Assembly: GCA_035530375.1 (NCBI GenBank) | Contig: DATKUY010000013.1 | Location: 30,841 to 94,840 of the forward strand | DNA length: 64,000 nucleotides | Direction: 5' to 3' | From: Sulfuricella sp035530375 | Lineage (GTDB): Bacteria; Pseudomonadota; Gammaproteobacteria; Burkholderiales; Sulfuricellaceae | Part shown: positions 16,282-24,131 of the stretch, piece by piece | How the letters are laid out: each line of letters begins with the position of its first letter | Position numbering within the stretch: position 1 is the stretch's first letter | Notes under the pieces: model-generated | What the model saw: the letters and a program-made list of their open reading frames with translations, nothing else | The model's database searches: none | What the model was told of the DNA's origin: nothing | Position numbers and translations under genes: made by a program

Positions 16282-16505
16282 TCAGCGGCCTCGATCATTA
16301 TCTTTCCCTTGGGCTTTATCCTGCTCCCTTCGCTGTTCAAGCCTCTCTCGATACGTTGATCCTTTGGCATCAGGGGCGAGCGTGGGCTGCTTCTGGTCGC
16401 CCCGCTCGCACTCTTGCTGCCTACGCGCTGCTCTAGCTTTTCGCGATAGGTCTGTGGGCGCTTCGTCGAGTGCCTGCTCAATGTGAATCTCGAAAATGCA
16501 CCCCT
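16282..16505 (-). pseudogene. Decayed fragment resembling a relaxase C-terminus
   Basis: An open frame without a start codon encodes a charged, helical tail with segments SRKARAARRQQE and STYRERLEQRREQDKAQG, ending at a TGA at 16282. A TAG lies just upstream. Such Arg/Glu-rich tails with a YRERLEQRR block are common at the C-termini of mobilisation relaxases. The element has MobC but no relaxase, so a deleted relaxase is a reasonable source. This is weak evidence, since similar tails occur in other proteins. Confidence 0.3.
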
Positions 16506-16688
16506 ACCACACTACCAAGCATCATAAATGCCATGTGGAACTGGTGTTAGTCAGACATTGTTGTTTTCTAGCAACCTAAAAATAATAATTTTGAAAATTT
16601 GTTGTGTCAGATTCCGTATTTTTTTCTAACCTATTGGTTCATTGCGCAAAGTTAAATACATTTTATTGAATTGTTTTAACAAATCACG

Positions 16689-16772
16689 ATATCTACTCTG
16701 CATATCTCAATATCTGCATCGCAACCGACAATATTTACACCGCAAATTTCCATCTCTACACAACAAAAACGA
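16689..16772. repeat. Four degenerate 21-bp direct repeats upstream of the replication genes
   Basis: ATATCT-like starts recur at 16689, 16710, 16731 and 16752, exactly 21 bp apart, with partial agreement in the following bases (for example TGCATCGCAA and TTACACCGCAA). The two-helical-turn spacing suggests a protein-binding array, perhaps for the initiator or the small HTH protein encoded ~100 bp downstream. The repeats are diverged, so chance cannot be excluded. Confidence 0.35.
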
Positions 16773-16867
16773 TTATTGTCATTTGATTACAAAAGGGTTT
16801 TTGACTTTCTGTATTTCACGGTGCGATACTCAATCCATCGTTAGCTTACGTTTCATAGGGATATAAA

Positions 16868-17104
16868 ATGTCCACAACAGCAGAATTCATGATGACCAAA
16901 TACGGCCCCCTACTGAGCCTCACACAACTGGCCGCACTCTTTGATCGAAGCGCTGACGGAGTTCGACTCAGCCTTCTTGCGGACAATGACTTTTCCAGAC
17001 GAATTAGGCCAACGAAGATAAAACTTGGGCGGCGCATCTATTTCAAAACCGAGCTAGTCGCAAAAGTTATTTCCGGAGAAATCGTGGAAGCAAGCAAGGT
17101 TTGA
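16868..17104 (+). CDS. Small HTH DNA-binding protein of the replication operon
   Basis: A 78-residue protein. TKYGPLLSLTQLAALFDRSADGVRLSLL reads as a helix-turn-helix of the MerR/AlpA-like excisionase fold, followed by the beta-hairpin wing KIKLGRRIYFKTELVAKVI. An AGGGA ribosome site lies 6 nt before the ATG. Its stop overlaps the ATG of trfA (TGATG), so both are co-translated; small regulators in this position often control replication initiators. The exact family is not known to me. Confidence 0.7.
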   Translation: MSTTAEFMMTKYGPLLSLTQLAALFDRSADGVRLSLLADNDFSRRIRPTKIKLGRRIYFKTELVAKVISGEIVEASKV

Positions 17105-18048
17105 TGGTGTCTTCAAACATCCAAGGTCAGCTAGGTGAGGCTTTAAACCGCCTGCTGGAAAACAATCATCGAAGGAAGGATTCAAAACCGATACTGGTAG
17201 GTAAAGACGTCCAATTACCGCTATGGCCAGAACCAACGCGAGGCACGCCAAATTCATGGCTCCGTGGAGCATTATTCGCTGCAATCCAAGGAAAAGAGCG
17301 CCGGGCACTCAAACGCGAGTTGCTGGCAACAGTTGCAGGGCTTCAGATCTATTTTACCGGTTGGCAACTTGATCAGTCAGATATGGATGTTTGGGACACA
17401 TTCGTACATCTCTCGCGTATGCAAAAACTTGGGCAGCGAGTGGAATTCAGCGCACATTCTTTGTTGGTAGCGCTGGGGCGCAACACGGGCAAAAGTGACC
17501 ACGAATGGCTTAAAAACTGCGTAGCGCGGCTATATAGCGCAGGCGTGGAAATCACAATAGACCAACATAGTTACTTTGGGGCAATGCTCAAAGGCGAACG
17601 AGACGATGCAACTGGACGATATACCATCGAACTGGATCATAAACTATTAGCCATGTACTCAGCTGGATGGACGAGAATCGATTGGGCGGAACGCCAGGCG
17701 CTACGACGCAAACCTCTTGCTTTGTGGCTCCACGGTTGGTACAGCAGCCACGCCAAACCCTATCCATTACGCGTTGCAACGGTTCAGCGACTCAGTGGTT
17801 GCCGCAACACACAATCAGCAAGCTTCCGGCGCCAGCTCGTCAAGGCATTGGATGAATTGGTGAAGATTGGAGCCATCGAATCTTGGACGTTTTGTGATGA
17901 CCTAGTAGACGTGGTAAGGAAGCCGACCCAAGCGCAGAAAAAACATTTAACCAAAGCAGCTGCGACCAGATCAAAACTTGGGGCACGGGATACGATGCAC
18001 ATTGGTGCGGAATACAGTGTGCCGAGACACGGGATACGATGCATTTGA
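17104..18048 (+). CDS. trfA: TrfA-family plasmid replication initiator
   Basis: A protein of ~314 residues matching the TrfA family: LPLWPEPTRGTPNSWLRGALFAAI near residue 40, then FTGWQLDQSDMDVWDTFVHLSR, GQRVEFSAHSLLVALGRNTGKSDHEWL and two winged-helix segments ending in the KALDELVKIGAIESW block. TrfA binds iterons and loads host DnaB. The last ~20 residues (ARDTMHIGAEYSVPRHGIRCI) are encoded by the first iterons, so coding sequence and origin overlap. The ATG at 17104 overlaps the preceding stop; a TTG one codon earlier is possible. A plasmid initiator in a tRNA-integrated element is unusual. Confidence 0.88.
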   Translation: MVSSNIQGQLGEALNRLLENNHRRKDSKPILVGKDVQLPLWPEPTRGTPNSWLRGALFAAIQGKERRALKRELLATVAGLQIYFTGWQLDQSDMDVWDTFVHLSRMQKLGQRVEFSAHSLLVALGRNTGKSDHEWLKNCVARLYSAGVEITIDQHSYFGAMLKGERDDATGRYTIELDHKLLAMYSAGWTRIDWAERQALRRKPLALWLHGWYSSHAKPYPLRVATVQRLSGCRNTQSASFRRQLVKALDELVKIGAIESWTFCDDLVDVVRKPTQAQKKHLTKAAATRSKLGARDTMHIGAEYSVPRHGIRCI

Positions 18049-18116
18049 GTGCGGGATACGATACACCTTAATGCGGGATGCGGTGCAGCGAGACACGGGA
18101 TACGATGCATTTAATT
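17985..18116 (+). repeat. Replication origin: six 22-bp iterons
   Basis: Six units start at 17985, 18007, 18029, 18051, 18073 and 18095, exactly 22 bp apart. The conserved core is CGGGATACGATGCA; units 1, 3 and 6 match it fully, unit 4 nearly, and units 2 and 5 are diverged. RK2 oriV iterons recognised by TrfA also repeat at about 22 bp. The array begins inside the 3' end of trfA and is followed by an AT-rich stretch (about 18170-18215) that could be the DNA-unwinding element. Together these form a plausible complete origin. Confidence 0.88.
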
Positions 18117-18278
18117 TACGTTGCGACAAGCCTTGAAGCCGCACATAGCGGCGATCTTGGCAGATCGCTAAATTTAGCTAATCTGTTTTAATCATTATTA
18201 ATCAATTGGTGCGTGTCAATGAAGAACATGATGGCCGCTATGCGACTATGTTTCCCTTCCATGCAGCTCGGTTCTCAG

Positions 18279-18530
18279 CCCATCGGGTGTGTGTCTTATT
18301 GTGCTGCATGGTGCCATAGCGCGGTCGATGGCCGGGTCACCCTTAAAGGATAAAGCTCTTTAAGGCCGCCCCTTCAAGGGCCGCTGCGCTCCAGTCCTCA
18401 CCCGTTCGGTGCTCACCCGACAAAAATCAGAAGCGCCGGGCTGCGCTCCGCATGCGGCCTCCGGGCTGGCCCTTGACCCCCGCCCTCATACGCTATGGCG
18501 CCAAGCATCACAGACACGCACCCGATGGGC
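18279..18530. repeat. Long imperfect inverted repeat downstream of the iterons
   Basis: Arm 1 (18279-18322) carries CCCATCGGGTGTGTGTCT and GGTGCCATAGCG. Arm 2 (18491-18530) carries the reverse complement with one substitution and a small gap. The arms enclose ~170 bp of GC-rich sequence, in contrast with the AT-rich surroundings, and there is no gene between 18049 and 18624. Possible roles are a single-strand initiation site, a transfer origin or a control region; nothing in the sequence decides between them. Confidence 0.5.
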
Positions 18531-18624
18531 AAAGCAGTAAAACCAAGCTCCTACGGAAAAAGAAAATTAGGGTGCGCGCTGATTAAGATATTATTGTAAA
18601 TGGCCTTAAATGAGGAGCGATAAA

Positions 18625-19218
18625 ATGTTAGACGCATACATCAAGGCGACTGGAGGAATGATTAAATGGCTGGTGTTCATTCTCTTTAATTTCGTCGGGC
18701 CTCTCATTAAGGGTATTTGCCTCGTTCTAGTGGTTCTCAGCCTGTTTGCAACCTTACTCGGCCTGCTGGTGCTTAATCACCCGTTTCAAATGCGGGAGTG
18801 GTGGGGCGGCTTGGGTTTGGGAGTGGTCGGAATGGCCGGCCTGATTAGCTACGAAATTATGATGGTCCGCATGACGATGGAACGGATCATGGGAAATGAC
18901 GAAGAAGAGGAAGCAAGCGGCTGGCTCCGTCTGCAAAACTGGCTGGCTGGACTGGCGCTGCTGTCGGTCTTTTCTGCTGCATCGTTCTATTACTTCCACC
19001 TGATTAACATTATTGAAGGATTGGCATTCGGCTATGGTTGGTTTCTTGCGGTCGGGGTTGTTGTGAGCGTTGGCCGTTGGCTGATTCGCCAAGGAATGAA
19101 TGTGCTGGCCACCAATCAAAGGGAAGAACGCGATGTTAGGGCTGACCTGGTGGACTGGGCGGCAAATGAATCGGGACAGCCTAACGAGCGCGTTGTGGTG
19201 CCATTCAAGCGGGTTTAG
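18625..19218 (+). CDS. Polytopic membrane protein of unknown function
   Basis: A protein of ~197 residues with about four hydrophobic segments (WLVFILFNFVGPLIKGI, LVVLSLFATLLGLLVL, LGLGVVGMAGLISYEI, and LALLSVFSAASFYYF followed by FGYGWFLAVGVVVSV) and a hydrophilic C-tail. The ATG at 18625 has GAGGAG 8 nt upstream and is preferred to the ATG at 18610, which lacks a site. Its stop overlaps the convergent VirB5-like gene by 4 nt. I do not recognise it; its position next to transfer genes makes an entry-exclusion or transfer-linked role possible. Confidence 0.65.
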   Translation: MLDAYIKATGGMIKWLVFILFNFVGPLIKGICLVLVVLSLFATLLGLLVLNHPFQMREWWGGLGLGVVGMAGLISYEIMMVRMTMERIMGNDEEEEASGWLRLQNWLAGLALLSVFSAASFYYFHLINIIEGLAFGYGWFLAVGVVVSVGRWLIRQGMNVLATNQREERDVRADLVDWAANESGQPNERVVVPFKRV

Positions 19219-19922
19219 CGCTTTACCGTGACCCTTGCGGTATCAGATGTGCCGACACGGCTAAGGGCGATTTCATGCTGGCGTTGCGCAATCAGCTTTT
19301 GTTCAGCCTGTATCTGCTGATCCATGGCGGACAACTTTATCCGGGTGTTCTCCAGCTCTAGTTTCTTCGCGTTCAGCGCAGCATTCAGGTCGGCGATGGC
19401 TTTGGGATCGTTGGCCTGGTCGATCTGGTCGGTTAATCCCTGAATCTCCATCAACTGCCTGCCGGCTACATCGGTTGTCTGGTCGGCCATCGCTTTTTGC
19501 ATCGCGCCCAGGTTGCGGGTACGCATCAGAATGTCCTTCATGCCGGGACTCATGCGATTAACCTGATCTGGCGTGAGTCCGGCATTACTGGTGATAATCG
19601 AATTCACCATCTGGCCATAGCTGCCCGTGGTGCTTTGCACTTGTTGCAGAATGGAGTTCCAGGAGCCGGGTAAGTCCCTGACCGCGACCATCGCGGCTCT
19701 GGCTCCCATGCCACGCGAGCCGGTCGTCATTTCAATCTGCCGCTTCCAAGAGTCCACCTGGTATTGCAGCGCCTTGATCTTCTGCACGTCATTGTCGAGC
19801 GACAAGCCCTGATTGATGTAGTTCGCTATGTCAAACGTGGGAATGCCGGCACCGGCTGCGTGTACGGCAGTGCCGGCAAGCATCGAGGCGACAAGGGCAA
19901 ATGAAACGGCGGTTTTCTTCAT
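19215..19922 (-). CDS. VirB5-like type IV secretion pilus-tip protein
   Basis: A protein of ~235 residues with a signal peptide (AVSFALVASMLAGTAVHA) before AGIPTFDIANYINQ, then long amphipathic helices (KIKALQYQVDSWKRQIEMTTG, a central PGMKDILMRTRNLGAMQKA, and a coiled-coil C-terminus). This matches VirB5/TrbJ-family minor pilus components. AGGAGAT precedes the ATG. It follows the VirB6-like gene by 16 nt. No other virB genes occur in the element except virB6, so a full secretion channel is not encoded here. Confidence 0.78.
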   Translation of the reverse strand: MKKTAVSFALVASMLAGTAVHAAGAGIPTFDIANYINQGLSLDNDVQKIKALQYQVDSWKRQIEMTTGSRGMGARAAMVAVRDLPGSWNSILQQVQSTTGSYGQMVNSIITSNAGLTPDQVNRMSPGMKDILMRTRNLGAMQKAMADQTTDVAGRQLMEIQGLTDQIDQANDPKAIADLNAALNAKKLELENTRIKLSAMDQQIQAEQKLIAQRQHEIALSRVGTSDTARVTVKR

Positions 19923-19938
19923 GTTTATCTCCTGATGA

Positions 19939-20982
19939 TTATTCGTTGACGGCTTTTGCGGCTCTTCTGATGCGTGGCCGACGCTGCACACGTGTTTCTC
20001 TCGGTTCGCCAGTTTGCTCGACGGAATTGTTACCCTTCTGGATTTTCTTATACGCGGCTTGCGCCAAGTATTTCGTACCCTTGCCGACCAATTTGGCGCT
20101 TCCTGCCGCACCTTTGCCGGCCCTCTTGGCCACAGCGGTTCCCGCCCCGAAAGTCGATAAAGATAGGCCTCCAGCCAGAGTCGAGGCCAATCCTGTTACT
20201 TGCTTCAAGACCAAGATGCCGATGATACCGGTTGAGGCGAGGGCGACCAGGTCGGCGATTTTCGCAGAGCCTCCCAAGGCGGCTATATCAGTGGAGGCAT
20301 CGGCGAACATCGAAAGAATCAATGCGTTGACGCCAACGGCAAGGGCGGCCACCAGGCCGTATTGAGTCAAAGCGCCGATCCATGAGACAAACCAGTTCTT
20401 AGTCGAATCGAACAGCAAAAAAGAAATGTACAATGGCCCGATGGCGAGCATTACGGCTGTTACTACTTTGCTTAGAACAATTAAGAATCCGACATACCCG
20501 GTCAAAGCAAATCCAAATATCCATACGCCGAGGGCGATGATGTACATCCCTATTTCCGTGACGCCCCCCACATCCCAAAAGCTTTTCCCAATCTCATGGA
20601 TGTTTCCGGTGATGCCGTCCAGCACTAAGCCCATTGACCCGCTCAATGTGTTGCTTCCATTGAGCGGCACATCGGAAAGGGCGGATGCAAGCGCTACAGG
20701 GGAATCTTGAAACGTGCTAACAATGACATCGTTGTAAATTCCGGTAGCGAATGCGGCGCTCAGAATAAGCCCAAACTTTAAGGCGTTATGCACAAGCTGC
20801 ATAAACGGTTCTTCGACTGTGCCGGATAAGTGCCGGTAGCCTTGGATCATGAAATAAAGACCTCCGCCTGTGGTAACCAGTGGTTCCAGCATGACTGTCA
20901 CCGCCCGGCTTTTCTCGACGACGAAGGCTATCAAATGGTTGTCGATATTGGCGAAGATGTTTTGATAATTAGTGAATGGCAT
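19939..20982 (-). CDS. VirB6/TrbL-like inner-membrane transfer protein
   Basis: A 347-residue polytopic protein: five to seven hydrophobic helices (for example FGLILSAAFATGIYNDVIV, IGMYIIALGVWIFGFALTGY, VVTAVMLAIGPLYISFLLF, LVAALAVGVNALILSMF) and a basic, disordered tail (RETRVQRRPRIRRAAKAVNE). The invariant-type tryptophan segment FDSTKNWFVSWIG supports the VirB6 family. It overlaps the preceding small membrane gene by 14 nt and is followed by the VirB5-like gene, the usual neighbour order reversed relative to many virB operons. Confidence 0.82.
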   Translation of the reverse strand: MPFTNYQNIFANIDNHLIAFVVEKSRAVTVMLEPLVTTGGGLYFMIQGYRHLSGTVEEPFMQLVHNALKFGLILSAAFATGIYNDVIVSTFQDSPVALASALSDVPLNGSNTLSGSMGLVLDGITGNIHEIGKSFWDVGGVTEIGMYIIALGVWIFGFALTGYVGFLIVLSKVVTAVMLAIGPLYISFLLFDSTKNWFVSWIGALTQYGLVAALAVGVNALILSMFADASTDIAALGGSAKIADLVALASTGIIGILVLKQVTGLASTLAGGLSLSTFGAGTAVAKRAGKGAAGSAKLVGKGTKYLAQAAYKKIQKGNNSVEQTGEPRETRVQRRPRIRRAAKAVNE

Positions 20983-21235
20983 GCCGCCCCCCTTTCTGAT
21001 TCAGTCGGCGCACCTGGTAATAGCAGATCAGCAGGACGAAGGTGATCGTTGCCAATTTATGGGGAAGCCGGATAAAACACAAGAACGGGGTTAACAGCAG
21101 CAAGAGGTAGATCGACCGTCTTTCCCACTTATTGCGCCAAGCGCGATAGCGCGAAACAAAGTTAGGCGGCGCGTCCGCGACAGGATCATTGGCGGCTTCT
21201 GGCTGGCGGCGTTTGGACAGTGGAATTATTTTCAT
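20969..21235 (-). CDS. Small membrane protein of the VirB5/VirB6 operon
   Basis: An 88-residue protein with a basic N-terminus, one or two hydrophobic segments (SIYLLLLLTPFLCFI, LATITFVLLICYYQV) and a basic C-terminus. AAGGA lies 7 nt upstream of the ATG. Its end overlaps the start of the VirB6-like gene by 14 nt, indicating coupling. Size and topology would fit a VirB2- or VirB3-like subunit, but there is no signal peptide or sequence support for either, so it remains unassigned. Confidence 0.6.
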   Translation of the reverse strand: MKIIPLSKRRQPEAANDPVADAPPNFVSRYRAWRNKWERRSIYLLLLLTPFLCFIRLPHKLATITFVLLICYYQVRRLNQKGGRHAIH

Positions 21236-21245
21236 TTTCGTATCC

Positions 21246-21494
21246 TTAAAATGTCCAGATGAACTCGCCGGATTTCATCATTTCGCCTGATCGAATTAAG
21301 CCGGCCAGTATTAGCCAACTGGCCAAGCTGTTAAGAACGGCAATCTTTTCCTTGGTGGCATCCTCTATGATAATGATTCCGTATTCACGGTTTGGGTGTT
21401 TGGCCACTCTCTCAAGCGTTTGAGCCATGAAATTAAGTCGCTTCGACAGGCATTCGATTTTTGTTGGGGCAGGTGATATTCTGGATTTAGCCAT
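21246..21494 (-). CDS. Small protein of unknown function, first in the transfer operon
   Basis: An 82-residue protein beginning MAKSRISPAPTKIECLSKRL, with a central YGIIIIEDATKEKIAVL and a hydrophobic LASWLILAGLI. GGAGAT precedes the ATG by 7 nt. It lies 10 nt before the small membrane protein gene on the same strand. I do not recognise it. The operon order (this gene, small membrane protein, VirB6, VirB5) suggests a transfer- or regulation-related role. Confidence 0.55.
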   Translation of the reverse strand: MAKSRISPAPTKIECLSKRLNFMAQTLERVAKHPNREYGIIIIEDATKEKIAVLNSLASWLILAGLIRSGEMMKSGEFIWTF

Positions 21495-21967
21495 TATTGA
21501 TCTCCAAATGATCGGTAGTGGTCAGGCTGGGTAGGGAGCACCACCTCCTCACCCAGCCGTTTTATTGCGTTCTTTGATGTTACGCCTGAAATGGAAAAAA
21601 GCAAGCCAAAAACATGCGCAAGCATATGAAACTAAAACGATTATTATATAAGTGTTAAAGTGTCGTGGTGTAATAATGTACAGAATATGAGGGCATAGAA
21701 TTGCTATGGTTGCCACACCATTTTTAGTATTTTATGGCTTCCTAAATCCACCTGTTGGACATGTCCAACTTTATTCAGGCATCCGTAAATACATAGTTAA
21801 TTTCTGGCATGTACTGGGTGTCACATAAATATAAATTTGTGTTGATTGGCAAATATGGGAATGCCCCCGTTGTGCCATTTGCTGTCAGTAGGGGTGTAAG
21901 ATATCCAGCAAGAAAGCCGCCATTCATGAACTGCAAAGAACAATTTGTTTGAGAAAAGGGAAATGCT
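21495..21967. other. Intergenic region with hairpin, between divergent genes
   Basis: This 473-bp AT-rich region separates the transfer operon (leftward) from the TIR-TPR gene (rightward). It holds a strong inverted repeat, GGCTGGGT at 21525-21532 with ACCCAGCC at 21551-21558, followed on the plus strand by GTTTTATT, which may be a terminator. It also holds the 16-bp palindrome listed separately. No convincing gene lies here; a minus-strand frame at 21775-21981 has neither a ribosome site nor protein-like composition. Confidence 0.5.
21754..21769. promoter_or_regulatory. Palindrome GTTGGACATGTCCAAC (copy 1)
   Basis: A perfect 16-bp palindrome ~200 bp upstream of the TIR-TPR gene. Its 14-bp core TTGGACATGTCCAA recurs at 25614-25627 upstream of mobC. 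Two exact copies of a 14-bp palindrome within 4 kb, both in intergenic regions of the element, suggest an operator for an element-encoded regulator. The binding protein is not identified. Confidence 0.5.
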
Positions 21968-23926
21968 ATGGAATCTATCAAGGCGTTCGTTGCACACAGC
22001 TTCTCAGATGAAGATTCTGGTGTCGTTGCAGTGATACTGAAGTGTCTTGATAGAGTCGCCGAGCTTCATCCCAAATTCAGTTGGGCACATGCAGAACACC
22101 CAGAACCTTCATTAGTGGATGCAAAAGTTCTGTCGCTTATATCTGATAAAAATCTATTTATCGGAATTTGTACAAAAAAAGAGCGCGTGGTTTTGCCATC
22201 AGCACTATCTCCAGGTTGGTTTGGGCTTGCTAGTAGTTCGCTTACTGCCAAGGAATCTGATTTTGAGTGGAAGACATCAGATTGGATCATCCAAGAAATT
22301 GGACTCGCAATTGGCAGAGACATGAAGATTATTCTTCTAGTCGAAGAAAATACAAAATCGCCAGGTGCGCTACAAGGTAATTTGGAATATATCGAGTTCA
22401 GTCGGAATACACCTGAAAAGTGTTTTGACAAACTTCTCGGCATGATTGCTTCATTATCACCCCGCGCTGCTAACACTTCCGTGTCAGAGCAGGAAGCCAA
22501 TCCACAGAGTGGTCAAGACATCAATCCAATACAACTTCCTGCTGAAAACCATTGGACAACACATAAGCCTGATTGGATAACGGCTGATTACCAATTAGCC
22601 CTTTGGTGGTACATCCGCCAGAAGGATGAATCAGGAGAAAAGCGTATAACCGAGCTGTATTACGCATCACCTGAAGGTGGTGATGACGAAAAAAGGAAGG
22701 AGTGGATAGCACACCAAGAAGCGTTGCATGTGATTCATGGCCGTGGTGATTTGGCAAAACTTGAAAGATATTCCGCTGATTTGCCGATGAATAGTGCTAT
22801 TGCCACTGATTTGGCATCAGGATACCTACACTATCAGGAGCACGACAAAGCGGCGAAAGCATATTTGCTTGCGGCTGACACATGCAAGGATGAGCGTAAA
22901 AAAATTAAATTATTAGGGGATGCTGCATTAAATTATCTAAAAGCAGGAGATCAATCCCAAGCACGCGAGTTGGAAGCTCGCATGATTCAGCTAAGCGAAA
23001 AATCAGGGCAAGGTGAGATGGATGTACTGCAAGCCAAGAAGGATATCGCAGAGCAGGAAAAAGATGATGAAACAGCCTTGGCTGTATTAGAACGATTAAT
23101 TGAAATTAATCCTGGCGACATTGATGCTCGCTTCTCATTAGCCTACAAGTATTCAGAAATGGGCCGAGATAATTTGGCCGCATTCCATTATTCACGAATT
23201 CCGCCGGCGGAACGGAAATCATATGCATGGAATAATTTAGGTGTCACCTTGGAGAGGCTTGGTATGCCGATTAAGTCAGTCGCGGCATACAAAAGATCCG
23301 AAGAACTTGGAGAGACGCTTGCTATGAGTAATCTCGCTATAAAGCTCCGTAGTGCAGGTTTTGCCCAGGAAGCTCACAATACTCTTGATGCAGCGTTAAA
23401 AATAGCGGATCACCATAAAAACGTTGAGGTTACGCTTGCCTCAATTAAGGATGAGCAGGATGCTGAGGACAAGAAAGAAACTGCAACTTATGAGAAGGCC
23501 AAGCCAATTTCCGAGTTCTACAGGCATTACGGCCGCTCATTGGTAAGAGCAGTGGCAAATATTGCCGGCAAATGGCAATCTCCAAACTGTCCATTGGTAT
23601 TTACAGTAGATGGTGCAACAGTAAATGCAACTGGCTCATATGAAGTTCCTCGTTTGGGGGTGTTCGCAAATCCATTTGCAAAAAATAATTCTACGCCTTT
23701 GCAATTTATTGTGGAATACAAGGGGATCATTCAGGGCATGGCAATTGTCGGAACAGTGCAACGCAGACCGGCAGAGGATGCGCCACAACAGATTGCTAGC
23801 GTATTGGCAAGTTCGGAACCCCATCCTTCTGTATTAATGTGGGTTTCGGAAGATTGTCTCAAAATTCATGTTCTTGAACGCAATGTTAACAGTGAACCAA
23901 AAATCCACGAATTCACGCGCGTTTGA
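21968..23926 (+). CDS. TIR-like domain protein with TPR repeats
   Basis: A 652-residue protein. Residues 1-165 resemble a TIR/TIR-like fold: first strand and loop MESIKAFVAHSFSDEDSG, then the helix with the candidate catalytic glutamate in WIIQEIGLAIGRDMKIILLVEE. Residues ~230-500 are helical repeats of TPR type (LASGYLHYQEHDKAAKAYLLAAD, ALAVLERLIEINPGDIDARFSLAYKYSEMG). The C-terminal ~130 residues are beta-rich and not recognised. Bacterial TIR domains often degrade or cyclise NAD in anti-phage systems, and a TPR array would act as sensor. It stands alone on the plus strand in an AT-rich region. Confidence 0.72.
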   Translation: MESIKAFVAHSFSDEDSGVVAVILKCLDRVAELHPKFSWAHAEHPEPSLVDAKVLSLISDKNLFIGICTKKERVVLPSALSPGWFGLASSSLTAKESDFEWKTSDWIIQEIGLAIGRDMKIILLVEENTKSPGALQGNLEYIEFSRNTPEKCFDKLLGMIASLSPRAANTSVSEQEANPQSGQDINPIQLPAENHWTTHKPDWITADYQLALWWYIRQKDESGEKRITELYYASPEGGDDEKRKEWIAHQEALHVIHGRGDLAKLERYSADLPMNSAIATDLASGYLHYQEHDKAAKAYLLAADTCKDERKKIKLLGDAALNYLKAGDQSQARELEARMIQLSEKSGQGEMDVLQAKKDIAEQEKDDETALAVLERLIEINPGDIDARFSLAYKYSEMGRDNLAAFHYSRIPPAERKSYAWNNLGVTLERLGMPIKSVAAYKRSEELGETLAMSNLAIKLRSAGFAQEAHNTLDAALKIADHHKNVEVTLASIKDEQDAEDKKETATYEKAKPISEFYRHYGRSLVRAVANIAGKWQSPNCPLVFTVDGATVNATGSYEVPRLGVFANPFAKNNSTPLQFIVEYKGIIQGMAIVGTVQRRPAEDAPQQIASVLASSEPHPSVLMWVSEDCLKIHVLERNVNSEPKIHEFTRV

Positions 23927-24131
23927 TGTTTTTGAAAGATTTTGATACATAAAACGTATGTATCGCCTCAAAACTTGCGATGATCAAAGGCTAAAATAGG
24001 CCGAGCTCTCGCTGCCGCGTTGCGTGAAAGCGGCTCGGGACGATTCTCGCATCTATGGCCGGTGATGATGCCATTTTGACCACAACACCAATAATCATGT
24101 CAACGATCTTAGGCTAGCTGGAGACCTAGAG

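Larger units (their letters stand above)
16012..16867. other. Long AT-rich intergenic region between divergent operons
   Basis: This 856-bp stretch separates the ABC-3C-like operon (leftward) from the replication genes (rightward). It contains a decayed coding fragment (16282-16505, minus strand), an AT-rich block around 16555-16690 and a degenerate 21-bp repeat at 16689-16772. A short plus-strand frame at 16063-16359 and minus-strand frames in the same place have no recognisable product. The promoters of both operons must lie here; I could not fix them. Confidence 0.5.

Noticed and set aside
16055..16481. Several short frames in the long intergenic region as genes
   Set aside because: None has both a ribosome site and a protein-like sequence; they overlap a likely decayed coding fragment in another frame.
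17784..18110. A repetitive minus-strand protein (MHRIPCL-type repeats)
   Set aside because: It is the reverse translation of the iteron array and not an independent gene.
21775..21981. A 68-codon minus-strand frame upstream of the TIR-TPR gene
   Set aside because: It has no ribosome site, no hydrophobic or domain pattern, and overlaps the start of the TIR-TPR gene.
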